Shown here: one piece after another, positions 1 to 12,176 of the stretch
Numbering within the stretch: position 1 is the first letter of the stretch
Layout: each line of letters starts with the position of its first letter
Position numbers and translations under genes: made by a program
The notes under the pieces: model-generated
The model's database searches: none
The model's input: only the letters and a program-made list of their open reading frames with translations
Told to the model about the DNA's origin: nothing
Assembly: GCF_932274485.2 (NCBI RefSeq)
Contig: NC_065879.2
Location: 34,342,436-34,406,435, forward strand
Source: Patella vulgata
Taxonomy: Eukaryota > Mollusca > Gastropoda > Patellidae
Length of the DNA: 64,000 nucleotides
Direction: 5' to 3'

Positions 1-59
1 GAAAGGGCATTTTGTCGGGCACTCAATCATTATTAGGTTGTAACGGTGAAATATTTAAA

Positions 60-395
60 TGATTTTCAAAATCTGATAAAAATTGTGACCTATAGACGGT
101 CCACAAGCTAAAATCACGATTGTTTTTTGTACAATCAGGGGCAATAATCCTGGAAGTTACAGTCCAATATGTGCGAATATTGACAGGACCCCAGATGTTA
201 GGGACATAAACATGTTTAACTTTTCATCAAAATCGGATCAAAATTGTAACCTCTAGAGAGAGTCCATAACCATGATATTTCACGAAATTCAAACTCGATC
301 ATCATTATGGTGTAACAGTCATATTGTGGACGGACGGACAGGGGCGATGACAATAAACGTCCACATGAAAACGAAGCTGAAAGCAAGACTTTTAC
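60..395. repeat. Dispersed family A repeat, degenerate
   Basis: Two degenerate units share wording with the arrays at 9.5, 28.9 and 44 kb: a 'gacctctagag..gtccacaa' block, 'cgtacaatcaggg', 'atcaaaatcggat', then a GGACGGACGGACAGGGGCGA end motif near 340. No coding potential is visible. It is probably one end of a mollusc-type noncoding repeat. Confidence 0.6.
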
Positions 396-984
396 TTTAG
401 TCATTGTTGCTAAAAATCTTGATGTTTTTTTTTATATTTTGCCCATTATGAACCCTTTTCCGACCAATGTGGTTGAGCAAAGTGACCTTCAGTTACCCCA
501 AAACTTTCAAAACTTTTCAAGCTTGCCGAGTTGCTTGTCCCTGGGCCCAGATGTTGCTGCTGCGGCCACATATGTCAATTGATGCGCAGTTGTACAAGGA
601 ATTAGCTTGCAAAATTTAATGTTCATCATATATGAATTGGTGGAGACTTAGGATTTTTTTTGAAGAATGTCGCCCCCAGGAACAACAATAGAAAAACAAG
701 GTGAGAAGCAGTTGGGAACCAATTCCTGGTCCAAAAGCCTTAATGAACAATTCCCCCTATAACTCCTTAACTGACGATTAAAATATTCTGAAATTCGATT
801 GGGGTCACCCTTATACCCTAATAAACAAATACACTGAGTTTCAAAAATTTCATTAAAACATTTTTCCTGTCTATATACATTTGAACATAACCAGGGAAAT
901 AACACAGCAATTTGCAATTGAAAATTTTGGATTTTCATGTTTGAAGAAAATCTGTCAAGAGCTCTAACCTGTAGACTGTTGACA

Positions 985-1416
985 TTAAAGGAGCTAATTC
1001 TTTGGCACCTAGAAATGGACAAACGCATATAATAATGTAATTTACATGCATTCAATTGTTTCTATTTTTACTGTAATTTCTAATCAGTTATATTTGGCGA
1101 AATACGTGAAGAGTCCCAAATGAGTAGAACTCTTTGGCATCTGGTTATTCCAGTCTACACCAGTAGTATTCTCCCCTGGGGTATGTTTAGCCCAGTCCTT
1201 CAAGTTGTGTCATTACAAATGGCACTCAAAAGTATTCTGGCACGTGATTTGTGTGCCAATTTTAAAATGTTCACTGTGTTTTTAATATTGGATATCAGAA
1301 GCCCATCTTTTCACGGTAAGATAACATCATCAATGTTGATTTAAATTGACCAATAAGTTGTGTTTGCAATGACAAAGACTGTGGATGATACTGAGTTAAA
1401 GACTTGGCTACTTTAA
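985..1416 (+). mobile_element. TTAA-flanked MITE, family M1 (copy 1)
   Basis: TTAA at 985-988 is followed by AGGAGCTAA, and the right end reads TTAGCTACTTTAA-like with TTAA at 1413-1416. The body aligns by eye with copies at 18.8 and 41.7 kb; shared landmarks are the cgcatataataatgtaat and cccatcttttcacggtaag stretches. TTAA target duplication is the hallmark of piggyBac-type elements. There is no transposase inside, so it is non-autonomous. Short open frames across it are not genes. Confidence 0.65.
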
Positions 1417-4400
1417 ATGTAGACATATAACAATATTTACAACTAATCTGACCACATAGTAGCAGTATCGTATAATGATTGTATCATCCACACCTACATT
1501 CAAATTACCAAGTCAAGGTGAAAAATATCAAAACAGGAAGTAAGATTCAACCTTACTTAAAATATAATAACATACAGTACCGGTAATCTAATTATCAATA
1601 GCAAACTAGAACTGCAGGCAGCACCCAACATTTCACACATTACTTCTGGTCACTCTAGACATAACAGAACACTTTGCAAAATTTCTTTAACAACAGGACC
1701 CTAAGCAATTTTTAGTTAATCCTGTTTCAGTAATTAATTATCTACCCAGTTTGAGTTGGATTCGGTTGGTAGCAATGAAATGAGTAGTTTTATACCACAC
1801 TACTTCCTTCCCAAATCTTCAGGATGGTTTTAGCCAATTCTGTACACAAAAGACACCATATCCACAAACTCATAATCTCATTTAAAAGAAAAAAGTAACA
1901 AAAAATAACAAAGATACCTATATTTAAGACTCATCAATAACTTCTGAAACTTTCTGAAGTTGAGGAATCAATTTTTGTCCTTTTGTATATACATTTAGGT
2001 ATTCAATAAAATGTTATTTTCTTTATTTAATGCAAAATTTATAGATACATCCATTTTTTTTTTTACATTTTAGTCAACTTGCCATCCCTATACAATCTTC
2101 ACGTTTGAAAAATGTGTAAAAAAAACTTTTGAAAAGTTTAAAAAATAGATGGGTTACAAACACGCAAAAACTCACAAAAAATCATGGTCAATAACAATCA
2201 ATTAGGAGATCAACACTTTCTATTACAAATTTAGATTGGGTTTAACATTTATTTCACCAAGCTTTATGAGTAGTTCAATCACTGTTTCTAAATTTGGAAA
2301 TTTTAACCGCCATCTTGCAAACCTTATTGCAATCCATAAATGTAATTTGTTAACAATTGATTAAAAATTTTATTAAAAAAAAGCCAAATTTCCGAATTTC
2401 AACAACTTCCAGTATGCACAGAATTTCAAAATACCCTAACCACCACCCATTTTCACGTTAAGAAAACAAAGTTCAGATCTTCATCTGTTAAAGACTTCTA
2501 CTCATAAGCAAGACAGAAAAAAAATTATCAATGACAATAGTATTTCACAACAATATACAGCAACAATACAGCAACAATTACGATGTGGGTGTCTTATTAC
2601 AAATTAAAATAAATGTCGCAGAAACTTATCCGACGTTTTACTTATTTGTAAGATTGACTAGAAGCCAAGCATTTTAGACAAGAATAGGATGATATGATGG
2701 GTCAAATCAATTTTAATGAGTAATTTATGTCAAGAAATAAAATAAATATTTCCTGTCTGACGTAAAATAAACAACTCTTCATTCGTTTCATGGCAGAGCG
2801 AGAGATCTAATATATGCTATGTCTGTTACCCAGTCCTTATTAAGATACAAATCTGAATAAAATATTGTTTCAAAAAAACAAATGATTTCATAATGAATGT
2901 TTCATTGCACAACAATGATCAGTAACAAATCATATTTTTAGATTTTATTTTCATACTCCTATAAGATGACATTTTGTAGGTGGTGCTCAGATGAGGCCCA
3001 CGGGACAAAGATATTTTTGTTAAACATCTTTTGGTTTTCTGTTAAAGTGGTATTTGTTTTGTTTGTCTCTGTATTAGCTATTTTCTAGATGCTTAAATTT
3101 TGAAGCAGATCAGAAAGTTTTCAAAATACTATAGATAAATGATCAAATTATATATATTCAAAATTTTAAATCAATTTCATTCCAAAATAATTATTATTTG
3201 GCTGGCGTGAGATGGGGGTATTGAAATATATATATATATGGTTTTAAAAATTGAAGGATTGAATGGTGTATATGACTACATTAAAGTCACATAAATTTCA
3301 AATTTTCTCCATTTTCTTAATTCAATGAAAAAGATTTAAAAATTATCTCCCATTACACCTAAAACTGTCTGTTTTTCTGAATCTCTTTTAGAGATAAATA
3401 TAATACATATTTAATCAAAGTTCAATAAGGTAACACTATGCATTAGGTCATAGAGACCCAGAAGATATACATGTGTCTTCAGTTTATAAGAGATTTATAA
3501 TAAGCTTATCACCTTAATGTACCAAGGCTGCTTTATCAAATTGCCTTTCTAAATCTAACAATTTGTTTTGCAATATTTTATTTCCAATCCTGGGTTAAAA
3601 CGTGTAATAAATATATCTATTACTGTCTACAGTGAGGACTATTTATCAGCTTTAGTTCATTAATTGACCATATTAGAATTATTTAGGGGTTTACCCTAAT
3701 ATAAATATGTCCATATTGGTATTATTACAAAGCACAGATATCCTTAAGGTGGATAAAATAGAAAAAAATAGTTGTTTGCGTGACAAATAAAATCAACCGA
3801 GAAGTCAACCATCAAAGAAGAGAATTCTAATTATTAGCTGATGCTTTAAAATGGTAAAGTATATAAGCAACCCATACATGCTCATTGATAAATGACCGGG
3901 GTGGAAAAGGCTTTCGATGTCCAGTCTAATATGCTTATGACAAGAGCAATAACTCAAAAATAATTCAAGGGTGAATCTGAATTTAATCTGATAACTAGTC
4001 CAAGAAATCCCAAGAAACTCACAATAAAAATCTTAAGACTCTAGCTCAGTGAGTTATTACAAGGATTTGATAACAAGAGCAAGAACTCTGCAAGTAATTC
4101 TTGTACAACACAAAATATTGTTAGTGTCAACCTGATCGAACAATACCAATTTGGTATATAAATCTTCAAAACACCTGCACAGTTGTGTGATTACCAAATT
4201 TCAATGACAAGGGCAATACCTGTACAGGCAAATTGACGAAACAGGGTGTCCACATGTGGGTGTATAATTATAAATACTGGGCTATAAAATATAGAGTCTA
4301 TAACTAGTCCTGACATTCAACAAAGATATACAAATAAGTGCATGTTTCAATCAAGTTACACTTCATCTAAGAAGTTAGAGACAGCTTTCTTACCATGAAA

Positions 4401-6274
4401 TGTTGGTTAAAAACAAAATCATCAGAAAGTACCCACCCGATTAATCATTTAATAGTCGTAATATCAAACTTAAAATAAAATAAATAAGTTTCAGACAATA
4501 TTGCCACATTTTTAATAACCTATTTATAGCTTTTTCATGCAGACATCATCCTAGTTTTAGCAGAAGCCAATCCTTGCTTTCATAATCTATTTAATGTTTG
4601 TTTTTATATTGATATGGCAAGTGTATTTCTATGCATGGCAGACTTGGGTGAGATAATATGATTTCAGATTTTATCAAAACACCTTACAAGCCCTTTAGAG
4701 AATATTGTGCGATAACACTGACAGATAATATGTTCTTAATCACTTCCTGTACTATTTTATTTTTCCATAAAACTCCTTCAAATTAAACGCATATTCAATG
4801 GCAGGTAGACATGATCTTGGCAAGTATATAATGTACACATTAAAATATGGTGTATGCCTGTACGTGTATGACCTTTCGACCTTGTAGATTTCTACTCAAT
4901 GGTAATTTGTAGAATGCCATGAACATTCATGTATGTACACCTCAAGGAGAGGCGCCTGATTCATCAAGATGAATAATTTCAGTATAGAAGTTGAATAATT
5001 ATGAGTAATGTTGAAATCACACAAAAATTTAAGTGTAACTCAACCAATTTCATTCTGTATAATTATTTGCAGAATGACAAAATTGTTATTATTTCAAAAC
5101 GATTCTAAAATCTATTATCAGATCTAGAAAAAAAAGAGTGAAAATTATATACTTCTGACACCTATCTATTTTTTAAAAAAAATCTAAAATTCCATGTGAG
5201 CATTTTTGATAATATAAGCAATTTTGACAACTCTTGACTGTTAATACACCGGTTTCCACTTTCATTGGAGCAAGGGTAATAACATAATCTCTAATAGCTA
5301 GTTATGAAAACAATCTTGAAATCTTTGTGTAGGACAACAGTATGAGTACAAATCATTAGATATAACATTATAATCCTTAGATTTTGTCTTAAAATGTTTT
5401 GTTTATGAATTGGAATTAATACAGGCACTGAGGTAGCTGGGAGGGTATGAAGGGGTGAAAATTTTCCTCCCGGCTCAATAATCTATCTACCGGTATTCAA
5501 TTTCAAATATTGTGAAAAATACCAAAAAATCCCATAATTTTTTTTCTTCGAAACAATCAGACACACACTCTTTAATATGAGAGGTAGCCAAACAAACCCA
5601 GCTATTGAGAAAACATTGTTTACAACTGCCACATATCATAGCCACATGGTGATGTATCAAATATAACCAGAAGGATATTTCCCTAAGCTAAAAACAGACT
5701 GTAAAGAATGAAAAACACGGAAGCAATCATTCCATTGATAAAGATATTTATTGTTAGATTCTAGACAAATTGTGGTATTTTCCTTACAATGTGTCTAGAT
5801 ATGCGATTATGTGTTGTATATTGGCAAAACCAATTCATCCTGCTGTCATATTAATTGAACGTCCCACGCCCTCTCGTAAAGGAATGGAATAGTATGGAAT
5901 GGGGTTTACATCCCGTTGACACTTTACTTATATTATAATTAAGACTAATATAACCTATTTTTTTTTCTTCAATGTGATGTTCTAATTCCATCTACCACTA
6001 ACAATTTGTATCTTCTTTTTCATACAATATGAACTAACTGAAACCCTTTCCTTTTCAGTTCCATTGATAACACACCTCAGATATTCCAGTATCCTAACCA
6101 AACAACCATTGCTAAATTGTGTAGTTTTTTTTTTTTACACATTGTTTTATCCGAAAACTCTGAAATTCTATAGGGTTCTTCGGAAAACCCAAATGAACAA
6201 CCATTTTATAAATTTCAGAAATACTTTGTCAACCTTTCATAAGTTTGAACGTAAATGGAACAATAACACTGTAA
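1417..6274. other. Noncoding AT-rich stretch
   Basis: No coding exon is recognisable on either strand. The stretch has long A and T runs, a short (TA)n at about 3228-3238 and one degenerate tandem array (3930-4270, listed separately). It could be intronic or intergenic. Confidence 0.5.
3930..4270. repeat. Degenerate tandem array, ~132 bp units
   Basis: The phrase 'gacaagagcaa(t/g)aactc' recurs at about 3938, 4070 and 4202, a spacing near 132 bp. The block closes with a 'ccacatgtgggtgtataa' motif like the end of family A arrays. Units are strongly diverged, so the array is old. Confidence 0.45.
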
Positions 6275-6571
6275 TCAACGGTAGCTCAGTCAGTAAGATG
6301 TTGGCTCGCTGACCTGGAGGTCCCATATTCGATCCCGGTGTTGGCTGCAAAAGCTCATCAAGAGATTTTCCAGTGTGCCCCCCCCCCCCCATTGTCAGTG
6401 TGTCTGGTAATGAACAAGTATAGTTGTTTGGATGGGATGAAAAACAAATTCGATATAAGAGTAGTTGTTCTGGTGTCTGGGCAAAATTATCTTATATCAC
6501 ACTGTCCCGTCTTCATTAGTCCAGTGGGAGCAGAACAGTAGGACGCTAAACTCCATTTCATTTCATTTAAG
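6275..6571 (+). mobile_element. SINE family B, tRNA-derived
   Basis: The head contains box A-like GGTAGCTCAGTCAGTAAG and box B-like ATTCGATCCC, as in tRNA-derived SINEs. The body matches copies at 23.4 and 58.7 kb (aattcgatataagagtag, gtcttcattag..cagtggagcagaacagtagga). The tail is (ATTTC)n-like. A C run at 6378-6390 replaces part of the body. Confidence 0.75.
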
Positions 6572-7238
6572 TGATTTGCCATCTAGAATTCAGAACTTAA
6601 TCAAACCAACAAACAACCAATGCAAATTTAATAAAACAAACACAAGAACCGTAAGAAGATTATGGCATATAAAAACTGAGTGGTAAGCCTAGTCTGCTTT
6701 TTTTTAACTATTGGTCTTTTTAACCATTTCTCATAAGATCGAATAATGAAAAAGAAATTTATACAAAATAAGCTATACCCTTTCGAAAACAAAAGCAGTT
6801 CTTAACAATAAACACAATATTTTTTATTCATAAAAATTTGAACCAACAGATACCTATTTCATTTATAAAACACAGAATGCCACAAGAACATTTCTATAGA
6901 AATTAAGACGTAACCTTCATATTAAATCATATCTTAAAGGAATACTATGATTCACCAAATAATTATAGCCCTAGTTTCAGGCAAATGTAGATTATAGCGC
7001 TTTGTTCTTAAAAAAATCAATGTAAAAATTAGATTTCATTCACATGTGTCTTAATTTCTTTTTTTCTTTTTGATTCCTGAAATAGCTTTAATATACATCT
7101 AAGTGTCACTTCTTATTGTCAGGTACATGATTTTGTTTCTATTTTTAGAGCCTGTTATCCTTCTGTTTCTACATATTTACAATAAGTTTTTAATGAATAA
7201 AATATCCATTTCTTATTATGTGTAGAAAAATCAATATT
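6572..7238. other. Noncoding, nothing recognised
   Basis: AT-rich sequence without recognisable exons, repeats or terminal inverted repeats. Confidence 0.4.
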
Positions 7239-7251
7239 TCTGACAGGTATG

Positions 7252-7527
7252 GGGGGGTGGATGGCCAAATGGTTAGCATGTGCGCGCTGTATCATAAGGC
7301 CTGTCATTGAGTCAACTGGTGTGGTTTCGAATCCCCGGTTGTACGTGACAAGGAATAGGGTCGCCTGTCCAACCTCGTGGGTTTTCTCCCGGTCCTACGG
7401 TTTCCTCCCACTGCTAAAGACTCCTACGTGCAAGCGAATTATTGAAATAAAATTAAACCATATGTTAGTCCCGAAATGACCTAGTTTGTGTCGAGTGGAC
7501 GTTAAACCCCATTTCTCTTTCTCTCTC
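7252..7527 (+). mobile_element. SINE family A with 13 bp target duplication
   Basis: The tRNA-like head has box A (TGGCCAAATGGTTAGCATG) and box B (GGTTTCGAATCCCC). A conserved body follows (cctcgtgggttttctcc, gtttcctcccactgctaaag, gaattattgaaataaaatt) and then a (CT)n tail. Identical 13-mers tctgacaggtatg at 7239-7251 and 7528-7540 are the target-site duplication. This is a clean retroposition, and its perfect duplication suggests a recent insertion. Confidence 0.93.
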
Positions 7528-7994
7528 TCTGACAGGTATGATTTTTGGAATCGTATATACAATGTACCTCAAACAGTTTTCCATTATTAGCACCAACCAA
7601 AATACAATGTTTTGAACAACAAAAATTTATTATAATCTTTAAACAAGCAATGTATTGTATTCCTCAAGAAATTTTAATTTTAAAATACATATAATTCCAT
7701 AATGCATACTGTATTCCTATTGATCTATACTAGACAAATAATTAGAAAGATAGGTTGCCAGGCAACGAAACATATGGCCACAGCAGCTAAATCGTCCGGA
7801 CAGTCAACATGAAGAGTTGTCGCATATTTTTACTTTTTTCGGTAATGAAACATTTATAATACACTAAAATCTGATTAAGAGCAACAACTCACAAAGTAAT
7901 TATCAGAAAACTATTAGAATTTGTTTGTTTTTTATAAAGTTAATATCATGGATTTAACTTTTCAAGTCATAAAAATTCATTGAAAATCAATATA

Positions 7995-9530
7995 TACTCA
8001 GCCAAATTAAAAACTTGACACTCAGGATTTTTGGGACTAGATTTTTAATATTTGGTTTAAGGCAACTATTTTAGTGTTATGTTGTGCACAGACGACCTTG
8101 ACATCAACAGAAAGCAAGAATACGTCTCGCCGAAAGTCCTTGACATTGATAACGTTCGTGATGTCTCAGTACCCCCCTAAATGAAATTCACATACTTGGA
8201 GAACAATCGGAATAAAGTATTTAGTAACGGTTGTGGCCTCCTCTAGCGTCTTGTACTGCCACACAAAGTCTTCTCATGGATCTCAGAACATTAGTAAACA
8301 CTACCCGAGGAAGACGTCGCCACTGCTCAGCAAGAGCATGTTCAAGGTCCTGCAACATCAGTGGTGGATTCACTTGCTGACGAACACGTCAACCCAGTTC
8401 GTCCCAGATGTGTTCAATAGAATTAAGGTCGGGGCTAAGCGACGGCCAATCTAGGACTTGGACACCGGCATTTCTTAAAAAATTCTGGGTAGCAATTGCT
8501 GTATGGGGTCGAGCATTGTCTTGTTGAAACGTTAGTCCAGGCCCATGTCTCTGCATAAACGGAAGAAGAACAGGTTGCAAAATCTGATCTCAGTACTGGA
8601 CAGCATTTAAGTTCCCTTGGACAACAACAAGAGGAGAATGTCCATGTGCACAAAAAGAACCCCAAACCATGACGCTGCCGCCACCAAATCGGTCAACTTC
8701 TCTGACGCATACTTGAGCGTAACATTCACCTCGTCTGCGGTACACTCCGACCCTGCCATCAGCAAATCTCAAAGTGAATCGAGATTCGTCACTAAAGACA
8801 ACCGAATTCCACTTTCTTTGAGTAAATCTTATGTGTCTTGTGGCCCACACAAGTCGGTTACGGCGATGAAGAGGTGTCAATATTGGTCCATTATAGGGCC
8901 CTCGAGCTCGAAGACCAGCAGCCTGCAAGCGATTTCGAACAGTTTGTGCAGTTATCTTCCACCAAACATCTCTCTACTTGTGGAGGTTGCAGTGACAAAT
9001 CTGTTTCTAAGATGACGTAATCGTATTGCTTGATCTTCCTGGAGTGACGTCACACGTGGCGCTCCCGCCCTTGGGCAGTCGGCAATAGTTCCAGTTTGAA
9101 GCACTCTCATTCTAAGATTAATTATTGTCTGGCGTGAACAATTAAAGGCTCTTGCAACAGTGACCACAGACTGACCAGCATAGAGCCTACCTATAGCACG
9201 TAGACGTTCTACATTTGAAAGGCGCGGCATTTTCTAACAAAGATGAAAATAACAATTTTAATTTGTTTTTCCAGTTCAAGTTACGTGTGCGTGTTCAGTT
9301 TAAGCAGACTTGCATCGATTGACCTCACGAGTTTGTGTTTGCACGTGTTTTTCAGGTTTTTCATCTTTATATGCTCAAAAGTCCCGTGATCCACGTGACT
9401 TTACAATTTTATGAAATTAAAGGCTTCTTACTACTTACTATCGTTAGAAACACTTTAAAATTTATTTGACTTATCAGAAAAAATTTTTTGTTGAAATTCA
9501 TCAGTGTCAAGTTTTTAATTTGGCTGAGTA
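7995..9530 (-). mobile_element. Tc1/mariner transposon, full length but decayed
   Basis: 28 bp at both ends are perfect inverted repeats (outermost bases TACTCAGCCAAATTAAAAAC), flanked by TA at 7993-7994 and 9531-9532. The length is 1536 bp. A Tc1-type transposase lies inside on the minus strand but is broken (separate entry). The contrast between intact ends and a broken gene suggests past mobilisation in trans, or chance preservation. Confidence 0.93.
8221..9230 (-). pseudogene. Tc1-like transposase, broken
   Basis: The reading starts MPRLSNVERLRAIGRLYAG at 9230 and ends ..ARGGHNRY with a stop at 8221-8223, the usual Tc1 length of about 336 residues. Visible parts in order: an N-terminal helix-turn-helix (VARAFNCSRQTIINLR), FSDESRF with the first catalytic Asp, GGGSVMVWGSF, FQQDNARPH with the second Asp, and SPDLNSIEHIWDELG with the Glu (DD34E spacing). 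One frame change lies near 8940, and two in-frame stops lie near 8587 and 8390, so no active enzyme is expected from this copy. Confidence 0.9.
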
Positions 9531-9540
9531 TACTTGTTCG

Positions 9541-10030
9541 TCTCAAGATCTTAAACTCTGTGTCACAAGATTTTGCAAAGTGATCAAGGGCCATAATTTT
9601 GGCAGTAATTATTGGAAATCATTGAAAATCAATAGGAATCTTTGTCTCATGACATCAAACACTGTGTATAAATCTAAAGTCAATCGGATATTCACTCTAG
9701 CCTCTAGAGCATCCACAAGATTTTTTGAAGTGATCAAGGGCCATAACTCTGGCAGTAATTACCGGAAATCGCTGAAAGTCAATAGGCTTCTTCGTCTCAC
9801 GACCTTAAACACTATGTATAAATTTAAGTCAATTGGATATTAACTTTGGTCTCTAGAACGTCGACAAGATTTTTCAAAGTGATCAAGGGCCATAACTCTG
9901 GCAGTAATTATTGGAAATCGCTGAAAATCAATAGGCTTCTTTGTCTGAAGACCTTAAACACTGTGTATAAATTTAAAGTCAATCAGATATTCACTTTAGC
10001 CTCTAGAGCGTTCACAAGCAATTGTGGACG
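9541..10030. repeat. Three tandem ~150 bp units of family A
   Basis: The phrase 'gatcaagggccataa' recurs at about 9583, 9733 and 9883, giving a 150 bp period. Units also share 'ctctagag' and 'cactgtgtataaat'. The second and third units are closest to each other. Open frames spanning the units exist only because the repeat lacks stops in that phase. Confidence 0.8.
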
Positions 10031-10491
10031 CCGGACCGACGGACGGGGGCGATGACAATATACGACCACATTTCAATGTGGGCGTATAAAAATTTGAAGT
10101 TTAGGCTATACAAAACAAATATTCTGGTTCTCAGAGAGACCTTACTAAAAATTTGATGCAGAAAGGAGGTGTTTTTTTTTGTGTTTTTAACTTGTCAAAG
10201 GGTAACTACTGAGCTAAATAACCTATCATAAACATTTAAAGGCGCTGCATTTACGTTATCTTGTTTATAGTAATGTATTATTAATCAGTATCATTTATGA
10301 CCATCAATAACATTTATTCGGGTTGCATACTTTATATTTTTGAGCGTATGGCTATGTTTTAGGGTTATTCCTGTAACCGGAGTAAAATATTTATGAGATG
10401 TGTGAAATAGCTTTATTTAATGCCTGCTTCCACCGAAGTAATATTGCAGAAAATAACCAGGTCATGCAGCCCTTTTTAAGTGACACAGGAT

Positions 10492-10653
10492 AAAATTAAC
10501 ACACTTATATGGATATACTACTTCTGAATTTTATTAACATTCTATGTTTCAATACACATGCAGGTTTTGTTATCACGCTACGTTTCAATGTATTCAAATG
10601 TAGCATGTTAATAAAATTCAGAAGTAGTATATCCATATAAGTGTGTTAATTTT
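10492..10653. mobile_element. Foldback MITE with 10 bp target duplication
   Basis: A perfect 49 bp inverted repeat (outer bases AAAATTAACACACTTATATG) encloses a loop of about 64 bp that itself holds a weaker palindrome. The element is flanked by identical gacacaggat at 10482-10491 and 10654-10663. Target duplications of 9-10 bp with long arms are typical of Mutator-like (MULE) non-autonomous elements. The identical arms suggest youth or gene conversion. Confidence 0.9.
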
Positions 10654-10914
10654 GACACAGGATTATTTGAGAACCAAAACGATTTTTTTTTCAAGTGATT
10701 TTACATAGCTGACAATCTTTCATTCCATAAACAAAGTAGGACATGGTGTGCAATTTTCTATGTACGGATCAGTATTGGCTGCAAATGGCGCTATGTGAAG
10801 TGAAAGAGAAACCTAGTTTAAAGGCAGGAGTATGATGTCAACTCAACTCAAAGCATTTCGTCATAACCCTTAAAAACATATGCCGGTACATGTATGTTGA
10901 AAGAAGTAACAAAT

Positions 10915-11175
10915 AGAGAGAAAGCGAGAAATGGGGTTTAATGTCCACTCAACACAGACTAGGTCATTTCAGGACTAACATATGGTTCAATTTTATTTCA
11001 ATAATTTGCTTGCGCCTAGGTGTCTTTAGCAGTGGGAGGGACCCGGAGAACACCTATGAGGTTTAACAGGCCATCCTACTCCTTGTCATGTACAACCGGG
11101 GAATCGATAACCACGCCAGACAGACCTTATGATACAGTGCGCACATGCTAACCATTCGGACATCCAACCCCCCTT
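10915..11175 (-). mobile_element. SINE family A, minus orientation
   Basis: In reverse complement it has the tRNA-like head (GGATGTCCGAATGGTTAGCA; box B region disturbed to ATCGATTCCCC), the conserved body and a short CT/GA tail (gagagaaagcgagaaatggg). No clear target duplication was found. It is more diverged than the 7.2 or 58 kb copies. Confidence 0.88.
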
Positions 11176-11379
11176 TGTACAATTGAACTGATAGGTAGTT
11201 AACCATAAAATAATATTGACGATATTCAGCTTGCATTTAATTCTGTGGTAATTAGTCACAAAGCTGATACTTTTTCAAGGAAATATAACATGACAACTAT
11301 AAGACCCATTTTTATTAGTATACAAATAGATAAAAAGATGTGCAAGAAATTTCTGATTCTCAAGAAGTGAATTTACTAA

Positions 11380-11690
11380 AATATGCCAGAAGATATATAA
11401 CATTTCGACTGCCCACAAAACGATTATATATCTTTATTTCATTAATTCTCGACTGCATTCAGATGCAGATCTTATTGGACTGTCTGACTGCTTGTGTTCA
11501 CATTAAATCTTGATCAAAATATGCCAAAATATATACAACATTTTGACTACCCACATACCGATTGTATTGAATTTACATTTTAACTTCCCCACGTACCGAT
11601 TGTATATCTTTTTTCATTAATTCACAACAGCATTCAGATGCAGAGCTTGTGGGATTGTCTGATTGCTTGATTTCACATTAAATATGGATC
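11380..11690. repeat. Tandem duplication, ~140-170 bp units
   Basis: Two units share 'aaatatgcca.aa.atatacaaca', 'cgattgtatatctttttt', 'gcattcagatgcaga' and 'cacattaaat'. The second unit carries a further internal copy of the 'acccacataccgattgtat' stretch. No coding function is seen. Confidence 0.7.
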
Positions 11691-12176
11691 ATAAAATGTA
11701 ATATAGTCCTAATAGGGATAATATGATCATTTAAGGTAATTAAGAAATAAAAATACATCAATGCTTTCCATATTTTGAACTTTTTTTATTCCTGAAGATC
11801 AAAAATTACTTTCTTTTTTAAAATTCACAAAAATAACAACATAAAATTCTTCTTCAGATTATAATCTAAAAGATTTAACAAAAAACATTTGCAAGATACC
11901 ATCTTGAGCAAAATGGTGATTTATAGAAATGAAATATTGTTCAGACATTGGCTAACATTCTAAGAAGAGAAAAACAATTCAATAGAAAGTAATAGGAACT
12001 TTCGATGGAATGATTTGAATAATATGGGGACCAATTTGCTTTCATGATACGAGAATGTTTAAATGAAGATGGTCTGAAAATCTAGACTTGCCCTTTAGTC
12101 TGGACTATTTTGCCTTTAGTTCAATTTTAAGATATTGATAAGAAAACGATAAAACAAGAAAACTTGATAAAATGTT
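11691..12176. other. Noncoding, nothing recognised
   Basis: AT-rich DNA without exons or repeats that I can identify. Confidence 0.4.

Larger units (their letters stand above)
7740..10095 (-). repeat. Family A repeat interrupted by a Tc1 element
   Basis: Sequence at 7740-7994 joined to 9531-10095 reads, in reverse complement, like the uninterrupted copy at 29516-30095. One end carries the palindrome GTTGCCAGGCAAC (7754-7766). The other ends with CGGACGGGGGCGA and 'cacatttcaatgtgggcgtata'. The Tc1 element at 7995-9530 splits it at a TA. Confidence 0.75.
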
